Assembly (NCBI RefSeq): GCF_005869225.1
Contig: NZ_SWFP01000013.1
Span: forward strand, 1-64,000
Source: Dyadobacter bucti
Lineage (GTDB): Bacteria > Bacteroidota > Bacteroidia > Cytophagales > Spirosomataceae
Reading direction: 5' to 3'
DNA length: 64,000 nucleotides
Shown: positions 1-8,576 of the stretch, in pieces
Numbering within the stretch: the stretch's first letter is position 1
How the letters are laid out: every line of letters begins with the position of its first letter
Notes under the pieces: model-generated
What the model saw: the letters and a program-made list of their open reading frames with translations, nothing else
What the model was told of the DNA's origin: nothing
Databases searched by the model: none
Translations under genes and position numbers: made by a program

Positions 1-707
1 AAAACGTCGGCATCAGGATAAGCATATTGCAGGGATCAAACGACGGGACGGCCTCTTATGTGGAAACGCATGCAGCGGTTACCAATGCCAATGGGCTCGT
101 AAGCCTGGCCATCGGGACAGGGACAATTGTTTCCGGCACATTTGCCGCTATCAACTGGGGCAGTGGGCCGTATTTTATCAAAACAGAAACCGATCCGATC
201 GGAGGCACAGCTTATACCATTACCGGGACCACAGAATTACTGAGCGTACCTTATGCTCTTTATGCAAAAAATACAGCACCAGCCAGCTCCTTAGGGTTCG
301 CGGATTTTTTCGCACTAATGCCTCCTGACAATGCAGCAACGGTTGCGCCGGGCACCGACGTAAGTTTTCCCCAGGATGGCCCGACGAGTGCAAGCGTGAT
401 CTCACGCACCGGGCCAAGCACTTTCAATCTAGCTGAGACGGGTACCTATCAGGTATCGTTTCAGGTCAGTATCTCTGAGGCTGGCCAGCTGATCCTGACT
501 CTCAATGGGGCCGATCTACACTACACGGTTGTCGGACGGGCAACTGGCACTTCGCAAATTGTAGGGATAGCATTGGTTACCACCACTGTAATCAATTCAA
601 TCCTCACTGTCAGGAACCCAGCAGGAAATGCGACAGCATTAACAATCACTCCGCTTGCCGGAGGTACACGCCCGGTTTCCGCGCATCTGGTTATTACCAA
701 ACTTTAA
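1..707 (+). CDS. Surface protein with BclA-like C-terminal domain (5' end missing)
   Basis: The reading frame is open from base 3 and runs off the left edge, so the start is outside the window; stop TAA at 705-707. The first ~90 visible residues, ending LLSVPYALYAK, look like the module that precedes the variable part of many Bacteroidota surface proteins. The last ~135 residues (FADFFALMPPDNAATVAPG, then TGTYQVSFQVS and TPLAGGTRPVSAHL) resemble the C-terminal domain of the Bacillus exosporium glycoprotein BclA, a C1q/TNF-like trimerising jelly roll. Inferred role: a trimeric cell-surface fibre tip. The collagen-like or other stalk, if any, is not visible. Confident on similarity, not on function. 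Confidence 0.75.
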   Translation, partial: NVGIRISILQGSNDGTASYVETHAAVTNANGLVSLAIGTGTIVSGTFAAINWGSGPYFIKTETDPIGGTAYTITGTTELLSVPYALYAKNTAPASSLGFADFFALMPPDNAATVAPGTDVSFPQDGPTSASVISRTGPSTFNLAETGTYQVSFQVSISEAGQLILTLNGADLHYTVVGRATGTSQIVGIALVTTTVINSILTVRNPAGNATALTITPLAGGTRPVSAHLVITKL

Positions 708-971
708 TATTATCACATGCACTTAGCAGAGGCATCCTATAGATCTTCTCTGTGGGATGTCACCGCTCAAAAATGAAGAAAGACCATGTAAAAAGCGATT
801 ATATAGTCGCCTTTTGCATGGTCTTCCATACTATAGAACTGGTCAGTTTCATAATACTCCCGATGAGGTTGTGCTGTATCATAATTGGTGTAAGAAAATG
901 ACAATTGAGCAAGGTTATCCAGCCGGCAAACCAATGCCAAAATGGATAAACAAGCGGCAAGCTTTGTCACA

Positions 972-1388
972 TCAATTGGAAGCGGCCGATGTTTTCCAGT
1001 ACCGAGTAATCAAATCCAGCAAATCCTTCAACTCATTAAATTCCGTTGGCTTCACGAAAAATCCCTGAGCTGATTCGCAGTACGCGTCGATCACATGCTG
1101 GAGATATATCGCCGTTGTCAGGTAAAGATGGGGGACACATTTCAAGGCTATATCCGCATTTTTTCGCAATTCTGCCCGTAATTCAATTCCGCTAAGTTTT
1201 GGCAAACTTATGTCTGATAAAATCAGAAAGGACGGTTTACTTGGTCCGCCCAGATAGTGAAGTGCAGCGTGGCTATCAGGTAAGTAGATTCTTTGATTTG
1301 GTATTTCAAGCTCTTTAAAAGCTTCTTCGAAAAAAAATTGATCGTCCAGGTCGTCCTCGATCACAATAATGACTCCATTTTTATTCAC
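972..1388 (-). CDS. Single-domain response regulator (CheY-like receiver)
   Basis: A stand-alone receiver domain. Visible family features: the acidic cluster EDDLDDQ near residue 10, the phospho-acceptor Asp in LILSDISLP, a Thr in YLTTAIY and the conserved Lys-Pro in FFVKPTEF. No output domain follows, so it would act by protein-protein contact or in a phosphorelay with a sensor kinase encoded elsewhere; no kinase lies next to it. The frame is open to 1508, but the ~40 residues upstream of the GTG at 1386-1388 do not look like a receiver, so I chose the GTG. The start is uncertain and no clear ribosome binding site is visible. Confidence 0.75.
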   Translation of the reverse strand: MNKNGVIIVIEDDLDDQFFFEEAFKELEIPNQRIYLPDSHAALHYLGGPSKPSFLILSDISLPKLSGIELRAELRKNADIALKCVPHLYLTTAIYLQHVIDAYCESAQGFFVKPTEFNELKDLLDLITRYWKTSAASN

Positions 1389-1736
1389 TGTCGGGGTTTG
1401 TAGTTGTATTCTTATCCCTACAATTAATAATCCAGCGCGACACAATCCAGAACCAATTATGCCGCAGGTGAGTGGGAAAGGGAATAAATAGCAATCCCGC
1501 GTCAGCAAATTTCCTTTATTCGGAATTGATCTAAATTAAATACAATGATTTGTATCAAAATTGATATTTGTGTAGACCTATTGCCCATTATTGGGAAACC
1601 CCAACCGGGATAGCGGTTCAATAAATCAAAATACTCTGGTATCGACTCAGTAAATGGCATATTCCACCATCATCGGCTCAACGGTGCAAATTGCATCGAA
1701 ATATTCTTAAACCTTAACCTTAGCGATCTTCGTCCT

Positions 1737-1970
1737 GTGGTTGAGATACCAAAAATGCAGGCTGCCGTAGAGAAGCTGGTTACCGGGAACCTGTTGTTCG
1801 GTGCCGGCAGTTATAAGCACCGGATTGTTTTGGGGCTTGTTGACCTGATCAAAAACTATCCCAATTCAGATATAGAGAAAAGTGTAATCCTGGATCTTTT
1901 CCTAAAATCCGCCGTTGAATTTGATCAGATCATCAAACAGATTTCAAAACAGACCCAGTGCATCCGATGA
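1737..1970 (+). CDS. Hypothetical small protein or gene remnant
   Basis: A 77-residue frame starting with GTG, with mixed amphipathic helices (residues 8-25 and 45-70) and no recognisable domain. The same frame is open well upstream of the GTG without a good start, which suggests the 3' end of a decayed gene rather than a complete one. The neighbours are a receiver protein and an ABC operon, both on the opposite strand. I do not recognise it, and it may not be expressed. Confidence 0.2.
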   Translation: MVEIPKMQAAVEKLVTGNLLFGAGSYKHRIVLGLVDLIKNYPNSDIEKSVILDLFLKSAVEFDQIIKQISKQTQCIR

Positions 1971-2028
1971 GCATTATAAAGTGTATTTCTCGCAAGTTGT
2001 GTCAGTCATTGTACGATGCTAAGCTGAA

Positions 2029-3039
2029 TCAACTTCTGATTTCCCTTCGCATAAAAAGGTAATATGAACAGGCAAAGCAAAAAAGGGTGGCGGCTAAAAG
2101 CCCGCTTACCTGTGGCCAGACTACCATTAGACTTTCTTTAAAAGGCAGCGGTGAGGGAATAGCCCCTGCCATTTGTTCCATGCTCATGGGACCCAGGCTT
2201 CTCACCGATGGCATCAGCAATGTTGTTGTTGCATCGGAAAATAGCTGGCTTGGCGCTAAACGAAGAAGATTTAAAATCATATCATTGTACTTGATGGCAT
2301 CGGGCTGGGTCAGCATCGCCTGTTCAGGAATGAACATCTTCATGGCCATATTGACGACAATCGGATAAAACACCGTGAAAAATAACCACACGCCTACCCC
2401 CGCTATGGCTGAGGTGGCTGTCTGTTTAAAACCAATTGAGAACACGATGGACAGACTTAACCAAAAACCGACATAAATGATGCTAATGAAGATAAAACTA
2501 AAAATTCGAAGTACCTCTATCGGTTCCATATTAGCGCCGGTGATAATTAATCCGGCGCCAATCATCAGCAGAGCCAGGGCAATGAAGAGGTGGCTTATGA
2601 TGATTAATGCGCTCACAAATTTAGCCAGGATGAGATTGTCCCGGTACACTGGCTGGGCCATCAGGCGTATCAGGGTACCGTTGCTCTGCTCCGAATTGAT
2701 GGCATCAAAACCGAGGGCAATTCCCAGTAAAGGCCCCAGGAAGTTCAGAAACACATGAAACGGGGGCATACTGCCGTCCGTTATCGTAAGTAGTTTCAGG
2801 TAAACAAACGTTCCGTCCGGATCCTGTTCAATTGTAACTGCGTTTTTAATATTTCCCAGCGAAACGTACAAAGACCCCAGAAATGTGAGCACAATCAGGG
2901 CCAGCAATACGATGAACCGCCAGCTGCGGATTTGATCGGCCACTTCTTTAGCCACCATCACCTCAAAAGGGCCAGAGGCAGTTTCAGCGCCTCTATCCCT
3001 GGTCAAAATTCCTTTATAAAGTATCCCCAGACTTTTCAT
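2029..3039 (-). CDS. ABC-2 type transporter permease
   Basis: A 336-residue membrane protein with about six hydrophobic segments. The first is near residues 40-60 (FIVLLALIVLTFLGSLYVSL), followed by a large extracytoplasmic loop and a cluster of helices from ~105 to ~240, and the last is at the C-terminus. The phrase LGIALGFDAINSEQSNGTL is typical of the NosY/ABC-2 permease family, which moves substrates or supports maturation of exported proteins. It lies 15 bp downstream of the ATPase gene 3055-3999 on the same strand and forms an exporter operon with it and the NEW3-domain protein. The substrate is unknown. Confidence 0.85.
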   Translation of the reverse strand: MKSLGILYKGILTRDRGAETASGPFEVMVAKEVADQIRSWRFIVLLALIVLTFLGSLYVSLGNIKNAVTIEQDPDGTFVYLKLLTITDGSMPPFHVFLNFLGPLLGIALGFDAINSEQSNGTLIRLMAQPVYRDNLILAKFVSALIIISHLFIALALLMIGAGLIITGANMEPIEVLRIFSFIFISIIYVGFWLSLSIVFSIGFKQTATSAIAGVGVWLFFTVFYPIVVNMAMKMFIPEQAMLTQPDAIKYNDMILNLLRLAPSQLFSDATTTLLMPSVRSLGPMSMEQMAGAIPSPLPFKESLMVVWPQVSGLLAATLFCFACSYYLFMRREIRS

Positions 3040-3054
3040 TGGTTTTGTATTCGA

Positions 3055-3999
3055 CTAATTGTTATCAAAATATTTTTGATAGATCTCATCAAGCCCGAAT
3101 TCTTTCTGGTGAACGCCTGTCACGTCGAGGCCCTTTGTTACAAAAAAGCGGACAATGTCGGGCGTGATATCGGAAGAACAAGCAATTGTGGCGACGTTTT
3201 CATGAATGTCTAATTTTCGGGCACCATGGATACTTAACAGTTCCGCCGCGTGTTCCCAGGGTTCAGGGAATTGGTTCCTGAGGATGATATTTACCGAGTA
3301 AGGATCTTCGGCAAAAAGATTTTTTGAGAGCGTTTCGAGATTCCCTTCCAATTGCATTTTGCCGGCCGCAAAAATTCCAAAGCGGTCGCAAACCTGCTGT
3401 ACCTGATGCAAATGGTGCGACGACAGCAAAACCGTCAATCCTTGCTCACAGCTCAGTTGGCGGATCAGGGCAAGAAATTCCCTGACGCCCGCGGGATCGA
3501 TCCCCAGCGTTGGTTCATCCAGGATAATTACCTCAGGCCGCTTGATCAGTACTTCTGCCAGGCCAAGTCTTTGTTTCATCCCTCGGGAAAAAACGGAAGT
3601 TTTTTTATGCATTGCATCGCCCAATCCGATCGCGTTCATCAGTTCCGTGGCACGTTTGTTAGCCTCGGTCGCCTGGATCCCGTTCAGCTTGCCGGTGTAC
3701 ACCAGGTTTTCTATGGCTGACATGTTATCGTAAAAGCCTACGCTATCGGGCATGTAACCTACTTTGCGTTTCACCGGGATAGGATTTGTGGTTGCATTCA
3801 TGCCACAGACCATGGCCTTTCCGGAAGTAGGCTCGGTAAGTCCCAGCATCATCAGGATGGCCGTCGTTTTTCCCGCCCCATTCGGCCCCAACAAACCGAA
3901 TATCTCGCCCTTGCCGATGGCCAGGTTTAGGTTATCAACTGCCCGCAGAGGTCCGTAGCATTTTGTCAGCCCCTGCAGATCAATGACAGGATTTTCCAT
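3055..3999 (-). CDS. ABC transporter ATP-binding protein
   Basis: A 314-residue ATPase of the CcmA/NosF type. Visible motifs in order: Walker A LLGPNGAGKTT at residues ~37-46, signature FSRGMKQRLGLAEVL at ~145, Walker B VIILDEPTLGID at ~165, and the H-loop LSSHHLHQ at ~200. The extra ~90-residue C-terminal region is usual for ATPases of ABC-2 exporters. It would power the permease encoded just downstream (2029-3039). Only 5 bp separate it from the NEW3-domain gene upstream, so the three genes are almost certainly one transcript. Confidence 0.92.
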   Translation of the reverse strand: MENPVIDLQGLTKCYGPLRAVDNLNLAIGKGEIFGLLGPNGAGKTTAILMMLGLTEPTSGKAMVCGMNATTNPIPVKRKVGYMPDSVGFYDNMSAIENLVYTGKLNGIQATEANKRATELMNAIGLGDAMHKKTSVFSRGMKQRLGLAEVLIKRPEVIILDEPTLGIDPAGVREFLALIRQLSCEQGLTVLLSSHHLHQVQQVCDRFGIFAAGKMQLEGNLETLSKNLFAEDPYSVNIILRNQFPEPWEHAAELLSIHGARKLDIHENVATIACSSDITPDIVRFFVTKGLDVTGVHQKEFGLDEIYQKYFDNN

Positions 4000-4004
4000 G
4001 CTTT

Positions 4005-4856
4005 TTATCGTCTACCGTACTTTTTGATTAATCTGTAAACGAGCCCGATCGCCAGCAAAATGACCATTATTCCGAACCAGCCCGACAGTACAGAAGTCTT
4101 TACGGTAATCCTGAAAGTGGTGTCGGAATGAGTATTCTGATTTTTTGCCGTAAAAGTAGAGACATAGTCGCCGGCGATTGTTTTATCCGGAACCTTGATT
4201 TTAGCGGTCACATCTATCGATCCGGCAGGGTCTATACGTTCTATCTTGGAAGGTTCAAATGTAACTTCCCATTTTGGGGGCGTCTGGGACGTCAGCTCTA
4301 CATTTTCAAGGGGTAGGGTACCGGTATTTTTAATCGTGCATATGATCTGTTCCACACTGCCTTCGGTAACATTTTCACTAAGCCTCCCCGTTGGGGTAGT
4401 GAGCTGGATACCGTAAGATCCTTTTAGTACCGCTTCCAGATTGAGCCTAAGGGTGTCTTTCGCCGAAACAGCCGTGACAGGGATTTCATACTTATGAGGC
4501 TTGGCATATGGGCTGGCGGCAATCTCTATGGACACTTCCTGGGTTTTTCCAGGGTCGACCTGTACTGCTGTGATTTGGCTGCCTAATGTTTTAAAGGTGA
4601 TAAACCATCCGGGCGGGAGCTTCGCATTCAATGCGTAATACCTGGATTCTCCTGAGCCATTTTGAAGCGTTGCTGAATACCTAAATGCCTCGTTGCCAGT
4701 TGACTCCAGATTAAACAAGGAGGTTTTGAAAGAGGATTTTTCGTCGGATTTTTGGGTTGTTTGGGATTGTACATTTGCGGTGGATCCGATCAGAAAAAGT
4801 AAACCGCAAAAAGAGCAAATACTGGTCTTTTTTGAAATTGGGTGAAAAACGGACAT
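4005..4856 (-). CDS. Exported NEW3-domain protein, ABC exporter partner
   Basis: A secreted protein anchored at its C-terminus. It has an N-terminal signal segment (SICSFCGLLFLIGSTANVQS), two Ig-like NEW3-type beta-sandwich repeats (each ending in phrases like VTAVSAKDTLRLNLEAV and FTAKNQNTHSDTTFRITV), and a C-terminal transmembrane helix followed by KKYGRR. NEW3-domain proteins next to NosF/NosY-like ABC genes recur in Bacteria and Archaea; the role is usually unassigned but extracytoplasmic. The frame extends to 4880, and I prefer the ATG at 4856 because the signal peptide then starts normally. It is the first gene of the 3-gene operon. Confidence 0.75.
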   Translation of the reverse strand: MSVFHPISKKTSICSFCGLLFLIGSTANVQSQTTQKSDEKSSFKTSLFNLESTGNEAFRYSATLQNGSGESRYYALNAKLPPGWFITFKTLGSQITAVQVDPGKTQEVSIEIAASPYAKPHKYEIPVTAVSAKDTLRLNLEAVLKGSYGIQLTTPTGRLSENVTEGSVEQIICTIKNTGTLPLENVELTSQTPPKWEVTFEPSKIERIDPAGSIDVTAKIKVPDKTIAGDYVSTFTAKNQNTHSDTTFRITVKTSVLSGWFGIMVILLAIGLVYRLIKKYGRR

Positions 4857-5117
4857 GATCTTACAAACAAAAGTTATCACTAAGCTTTATTTATAAAAGA
4901 ATGGCTGCAAATTCTTCGTCAAGATTTTGCATGACATGATGCCGCGAAAATAAAAAAGGACCGAATTTTTCACAAAGGCCCCGGGAATTTTTTTTCCGGT
5001 CACCGGGGTAAAAATTTTCAAGGCTCCGTGACCGCTAACGGCTGGCAGCATTTATGCTAAAAAGAAGTCGCCGCCCGGGGCAGGTAGCAATCGGCTCAAT
5101 TTTTCCGACTGGTGAAA

Positions 5118-6047
5118 TTATGGCTTGTAGAATATCGAAAGCTGATCCAGTCGCTGCCTGACCAGCGCATTTTTCATGGGTTCAAACCGGGCCAGCTCCA
5201 TATTGTTTTGGGTAACCACAATATAAAATGGCTGCTTTAACTTAGTGGTGAGGTGGTAAATGGTGGCAAGCTCGGCGATATCCTCGGACCACGCGGCCAT
5301 TGCATACAAAGAAGGAAACGGTGTTTTTGAGAGCCGGCTATAAACACCAGGCGCCAGGCTGATCGGTACTGGCTTTCCGCTCCGGAAACGGGTTTGTTCC
5401 AGCAGAGAATCAATGTATGGTTCGGCAGGCACATTCATCAGGCGCCAAATGTCTTTTGTAAACGCGGTCGGTTGCATGGCTGCCTTGGCTTCGGTCTGGT
5501 GCGGGGTAATGTTTGTCACCACATCAATAATATGCGTGGCCTCATGCAACAGCACATAAACGATCCCGTCCATCTTACCTCCTTCGACGCGCACGCTGTA
5601 ATTTGAATCTGCCTCCTGCTTGAAACAAGTATTTTCTTTCCATGTCGCCCACTGAGATATGTTCTCGTCGAATAAGCTGGCCCGAAAAGTGATGTTGAAC
5701 ATTTTTGTTGCGCCAGCTGTGTCAACGGGTGAGGTCAATGCCGTGTTCGGCATGTTGTCCATGAAGCTGATGCTTTGCAGATGTTGTTTCAAAATGCGCT
5801 GATGCAGTGGCGGCAATAGCGTAAAAGCGTGAGTCACTTTGTCTTTTTCAGTTGGAGTCAATGCATGGTTAACCGGCTTCATACCAGCCTCGCGGAAACT
5901 TTTAAAAACACTTTCAGGCGCAATTTGTATGCGTTGAGAAGGATCTTTCTGAAGGGAGGAATTCGACTTTTGTGCAAAAATAAAAGCTGGATAAAACAGC
6001 GTTAAAAAAGCTGCAACCGATAATTTGAACCCCAAATTTCTGATCAT
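5118..6047 (-). CDS. Exported HExxH protein, possible zinc metallopeptidase
   Basis: A ~309-residue protein with a signal peptide (residues 1-25, ending FIFAQ). The central stretch VLLHEATHIIDVV contains HEATH, a perfect HExxH zinc-binding motif inside a hydrophobic helix. A downstream acidic residue in WSEDIAELATIYHL could be the third ligand, as in gluzincin-like enzymes. I cannot assign a peptidase family, and the function is inferred from the motif alone. The frame is open to 6110, but the ATG at 6045-6047 gives a clean signal peptide. It is a single gene flanked by noncoding DNA. Confidence 0.6.
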   Translation of the reverse strand: MIRNLGFKLSVAAFLTLFYPAFIFAQKSNSSLQKDPSQRIQIAPESVFKSFREAGMKPVNHALTPTEKDKVTHAFTLLPPLHQRILKQHLQSISFMDNMPNTALTSPVDTAGATKMFNITFRASLFDENISQWATWKENTCFKQEADSNYSVRVEGGKMDGIVYVLLHEATHIIDVVTNITPHQTEAKAAMQPTAFTKDIWRLMNVPAEPYIDSLLEQTRFRSGKPVPISLAPGVYSRLSKTPFPSLYAMAAWSEDIAELATIYHLTTKLKQPFYIVVTQNNMELARFEPMKNALVRQRLDQLSIFYKP

Positions 6048-6140
6048 AAATGTTTTCGATATTTGAAATGAAAAAGGTTTTGCAGGAAGGCTTGTCGCAG
6101 ATTGTCTCAAAGCATTCCTGCAAATTTGAACATTAAAGTA

Positions 6141-6464
6141 TTAATCCGTAATCTTCAACGAACCAATAGACGAACCATCCAGTTCAAGGTGATAATCCAT
6201 TACGGCCGGACTGCCCGGAAATGTGCCGCTTACTTCTACGGTGAGTTTTCCTTTTGAGCCGCTTTGCATAAAGTCAACGGGGGTCAACTGCATGTTATAC
6301 TTTTCAGTCGCCGATTGTATCCATTGCTTGATTTCCTCTCTACCCGAATAGGAAGATCCTTCATCGGAAACGGTTGCATGTTCTGTAAAGTAATTTGCAA
6401 ATGCCGTGCTGTCCATTTCATTCTGCGCTTTAATAAAGCCTGCTATGTTTTCAGGAAGTTTCAT
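6141..6464 (-). CDS. SnoaL/NTF2-like protein
   Basis: A 107-residue cone-shaped NTF2-like fold is suggested by the pattern FIKAQNEMDSTAFANYFTE, then VSDEGSSYSGREEIKQWIQ, then alternating beta-strands ending GSLKITD. Such proteins bind small molecules or catalyse simple isomerisations; Bacteroidota have many uncharacterised copies. I chose the second ATG (6462-6464) over 6470 because MKLPENIAGF is the usual N-terminus. It reads away from the HxlR gene upstream, with ~390 bp between them. Confidence 0.7.
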   Translation of the reverse strand: MKLPENIAGFIKAQNEMDSTAFANYFTEHATVSDEGSSYSGREEIKQWIQSATEKYNMQLTPVDFMQSGSKGKLTVEVSGTFPGSPAVMDYHLELDGSSIGSLKITD

Positions 6465-6858
6465 GATCATGAATGTTTGTGTTATTTGAAAAATGGTTTT
6501 TGTACTGAAATGAAATTGAAAACGCCTGCCTAAATCGTAGGCGAGATACGTTTAAGACAAAATTCAGCACAATACGTATTAATGACAAGTACGGATTTAC
6601 GATTCATATAGGGATCAATTTATCCCTGTTGGTCCGGCAAAGCAAGCCAGGAATTGGCGTACCGCCCGTATTGTCTTTTCATTCGCATCAAGTTAACATG
6701 ACAGGGGCTGCATTGAACCACGTCCCTAAACTGATGCAAAATTCAGAGGCTGAAATATGGGGAAATGGACAAAATGGATGGGCAGGAACATTTCGCCAAC
6801 TCTTGTACCTTCGACATTAGCGTTGGGAATACTTTTCGTCCAGGCAAGAGTCCAATGG
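6465..6858. other. Intergenic stretch, no gene seen
   Basis: About 390 bp between two minus-strand genes. Short frames exist but show no codon or domain signal. No convincing terminator or repeat was found. Confidence 0.5.
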
Positions 6859-7224
6859 TTATTCAGTTGTTTTTGTTCGGTTTAAGATGACACTCTTAAT
6901 GAATGGGCGATTTTTTTCTCCCCATTCGTTCATCTGCCTCAAAAGAGGCATCAATGTTTCACCGCGTTCGGTAAGCCGGTATTCTACCTTGGGCGGTAGC
7001 TGGTGATAGATTTTCTTTTCAATCACTTCGAATTCTTCCAGTTCCTTCAACTGCAGATTTAAAACCCGTTTGGTTGACTGCGGGATGGCACGGTGTAACA
7101 GGCTTGGGCGATTGATGCCCTCCGATATGGCAAGTAACAAATTTGGTTTCCACTTGCCACCCAGGATTTCTCTTGTCATCACCAGGCCGCATTCGAGCGG
7201 CAGGGGTATCTTTTTTTCGTACAT
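6859..7224 (-). CDS. HxlR-family transcriptional regulator
   Basis: A small winged-helix regulator (~121 residues). The HxlR signature is clear: CGLVMTREILGGKWKPNLLLAI at the start, the recognition-helix region AIPQSTKRVLNLQLKELEE, and the wing PPKVEYRLTERGETLMPLL. The Cys in LECGL is the residue that senses electrophiles or oxidants in several HxlR/YodB members. It is divergent from a Gfo/Idh/MocA oxidoreductase that starts 139 bp away and is its likely target. The ATG at 7222-7224 is preferred over 7257 because a promoter and inverted repeat (7231-7252) lie just upstream of it. Confidence 0.88.
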   Translation of the reverse strand: MYEKKIPLPLECGLVMTREILGGKWKPNLLLAISEGINRPSLLHRAIPQSTKRVLNLQLKELEEFEVIEKKIYHQLPPKVEYRLTERGETLMPLLRQMNEWGEKNRPFIKSVILNRTKTTE

Positions 7225-7230
7225 TTTCTT

Positions 7231-7252
7231 TTTTGTATTGTATACAAAAGTA
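7231..7252 (-). promoter_or_regulatory. Putative promoter -7 box with overlapping operator
   Basis: A perfect inverted repeat (arms TTTTGTAT 7231-7238 and ATACAAAA 7242-7249, 3-bp spacer) lies 7-25 bp upstream of the HxlR start. It overlaps TACTTTTG on the minus strand (7245-7252), which fits the Bacteroidetes -7 consensus TAnnTTTG. A palindrome over the transcription start suggests HxlR autoregulation, and possibly control of the divergent oxidoreductase gene. No well-spaced -33 box was found. Confidence 0.5.
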
Positions 7253-7362
7253 AGCATAGATCCAGACCTGGCATACAGGGGACAAAATTATCCCCGGAGG
7301 AACATTATCCCTCTTATTGCAATCCTTCTACACCGACGCCAACTTTGTAAGCAAAAAGAACA

Positions 7363-8493
7363 ATGCAAAATCATTCAAAAATAAGGGTAGGAATTGTTGG
7401 CCTGCAAGCAGGCAGTAGCTGGGCTGCCGTTGCACATCTGCCCGCTCTTCGTCAATTGAGTGACCAGTATGAGATAGTGGGTGTCGTGAATTCCAGTCTG
7501 GAAAGTTCGCGCGCTGCTGCCGAAGCTTGCCGAATTCCATGGGCTTTCGGCAGCGTTGAAGAAATGGCTTCATCGAACCAAGTGGATTTGATTGTTGTGA
7601 CGGTCCGGGTCCCACTGCACTACGATGCTGTCAAGACGATACTTTCGCACGGAAAGCATGTTTATTGCGAGTGGCCACTTGGGCGCACCCTGGCCGAAGC
7701 AGAAGAATTAGCAGCACTGGCACGTGGAAGATCCCTGGTTGCTGTTGCAGGGACGCAAGCCCGTGTTTCTGTGGCCTTGCGTAAGGTGGCCCACCTGATT
7801 AAGAATGATCTTATCGGCTCTATCCTGTCAAGCAGCATACGGGGGTGGGCAACTCCCTGGGGGGATACGATCAGTAATACAAAAAATGAGGAATATTTAA
7901 GGAAAGAGCAGAGTGGTGCTGATCTGTTAACAATTCCGTTCGCTCACACACTTGCGGCAGCCTGCGATGTCTTGGGAGATATCAGGCATTTGTCCGCGAT
8001 AGTTCACACACGATATCTAAAAGTTAAAGCGCTTGACACCGGCAAGGTGATTGATGCTGACGCTCCTGATTACATTTCGGTAATTGCAAACCTCAGTAAT
8101 GGCGCCCCGCTTTCAATTTATTTCCAGGGTGGTCATCCGGAATATGGCGATCCTTTTATTTGGGAAATAGAAGGGTCAAAGGGTAAAATTGTTCTTAAAG
8201 CCCAAACCGGGCACACCCAAATGGCAGATTTCACAATTCACCATTATATACCGTCAGGCCAGCAGCCAGCGCTGATCAACATTGCTAGTGCAGATGATCG
8301 CTTTGGACCCCATACCAATGTCGGAGAAATATACAACAGAATCGCCAGCGACATTTTGCATGGAACAAGTTCAGTCCCTTCATTTGACGATGCCGTTATC
8401 CTGCACAAACTGATTGATGATATTCGTCTTTCTTCCACTCAAAGACAATGGGTAATGACATCATCGCATGGCAGAATTCTGCCCGAAGTTTAA
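7363..8493 (+). CDS. Gfo/Idh/MocA family oxidoreductase
   Basis: A 376-residue NAD(P)-dependent oxidoreductase. The N-terminal Rossmann fold shows VGIVGLQAGSSWAAVAHLPAL, followed by VTVRVPLHYDAV and the family-typical HGKHVYCEWPLGRTLAEAEEL (~residues 95-120, with a Trp-Pro where EKP is usual). The C-terminal alpha/beta domain contains GADLLTIPFAHTLAAACDVLG. The substrate is probably a sugar derivative or small ketone; the galactose 1-dehydrogenase/Gal80-like branch is possible. It is divergent from HxlR, which probably controls it. Its stop codon sits exactly at the left edge of the tRNA-flank-like repeat 8492-8576. Confidence 0.85.
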   Translation: MQNHSKIRVGIVGLQAGSSWAAVAHLPALRQLSDQYEIVGVVNSSLESSRAAAEACRIPWAFGSVEEMASSNQVDLIVVTVRVPLHYDAVKTILSHGKHVYCEWPLGRTLAEAEELAALARGRSLVAVAGTQARVSVALRKVAHLIKNDLIGSILSSSIRGWATPWGDTISNTKNEEYLRKEQSGADLLTIPFAHTLAAACDVLGDIRHLSAIVHTRYLKVKALDTGKVIDADAPDYISVIANLSNGAPLSIYFQGGHPEYGDPFIWEIEGSKGKIVLKAQTGHTQMADFTIHHYIPSGQQPALINIASADDRFGPHTNVGEIYNRIASDILHGTSSVPSFDDAVILHKLIDDIRLSSTQRQWVMTSSHGRILPEV

Positions 8494-8576
8494 TATTTTG
8501 GCAGAATTGGAAAAGAAAAAAGCCTGCTAATCTGTTCTTTTGATGCTTTTTGTTATTTCTTCAATTGATCCCGATG
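8492..8576 (-). repeat. Copy of the tRNA-Lys 3' flank, candidate island boundary
   Basis: This segment aligns nearly base for base with 31733-31831, which holds the terminator and last bases of tRNA-Lys. Shared blocks include AATATTTTGGCA, GGAAAAGAAAAAAGCC, TGCTAATCTGTT, CTTTTGATGCTTTTTG and TGATCCCG. The copy lacks about 11 bp (the right arm of the terminator hairpin) and only the final ~8 bp of the tRNA remain. It is best read as an old attachment-site scar or a displaced tRNA flank. Confidence 0.75.

Noticed and set aside
757-1068. 103-codon plus-strand frame and the 67-codon minus frame 767-970
   Set aside because: The first overlaps the well-supported receiver gene antisense; neither shows protein-like composition or a domain.
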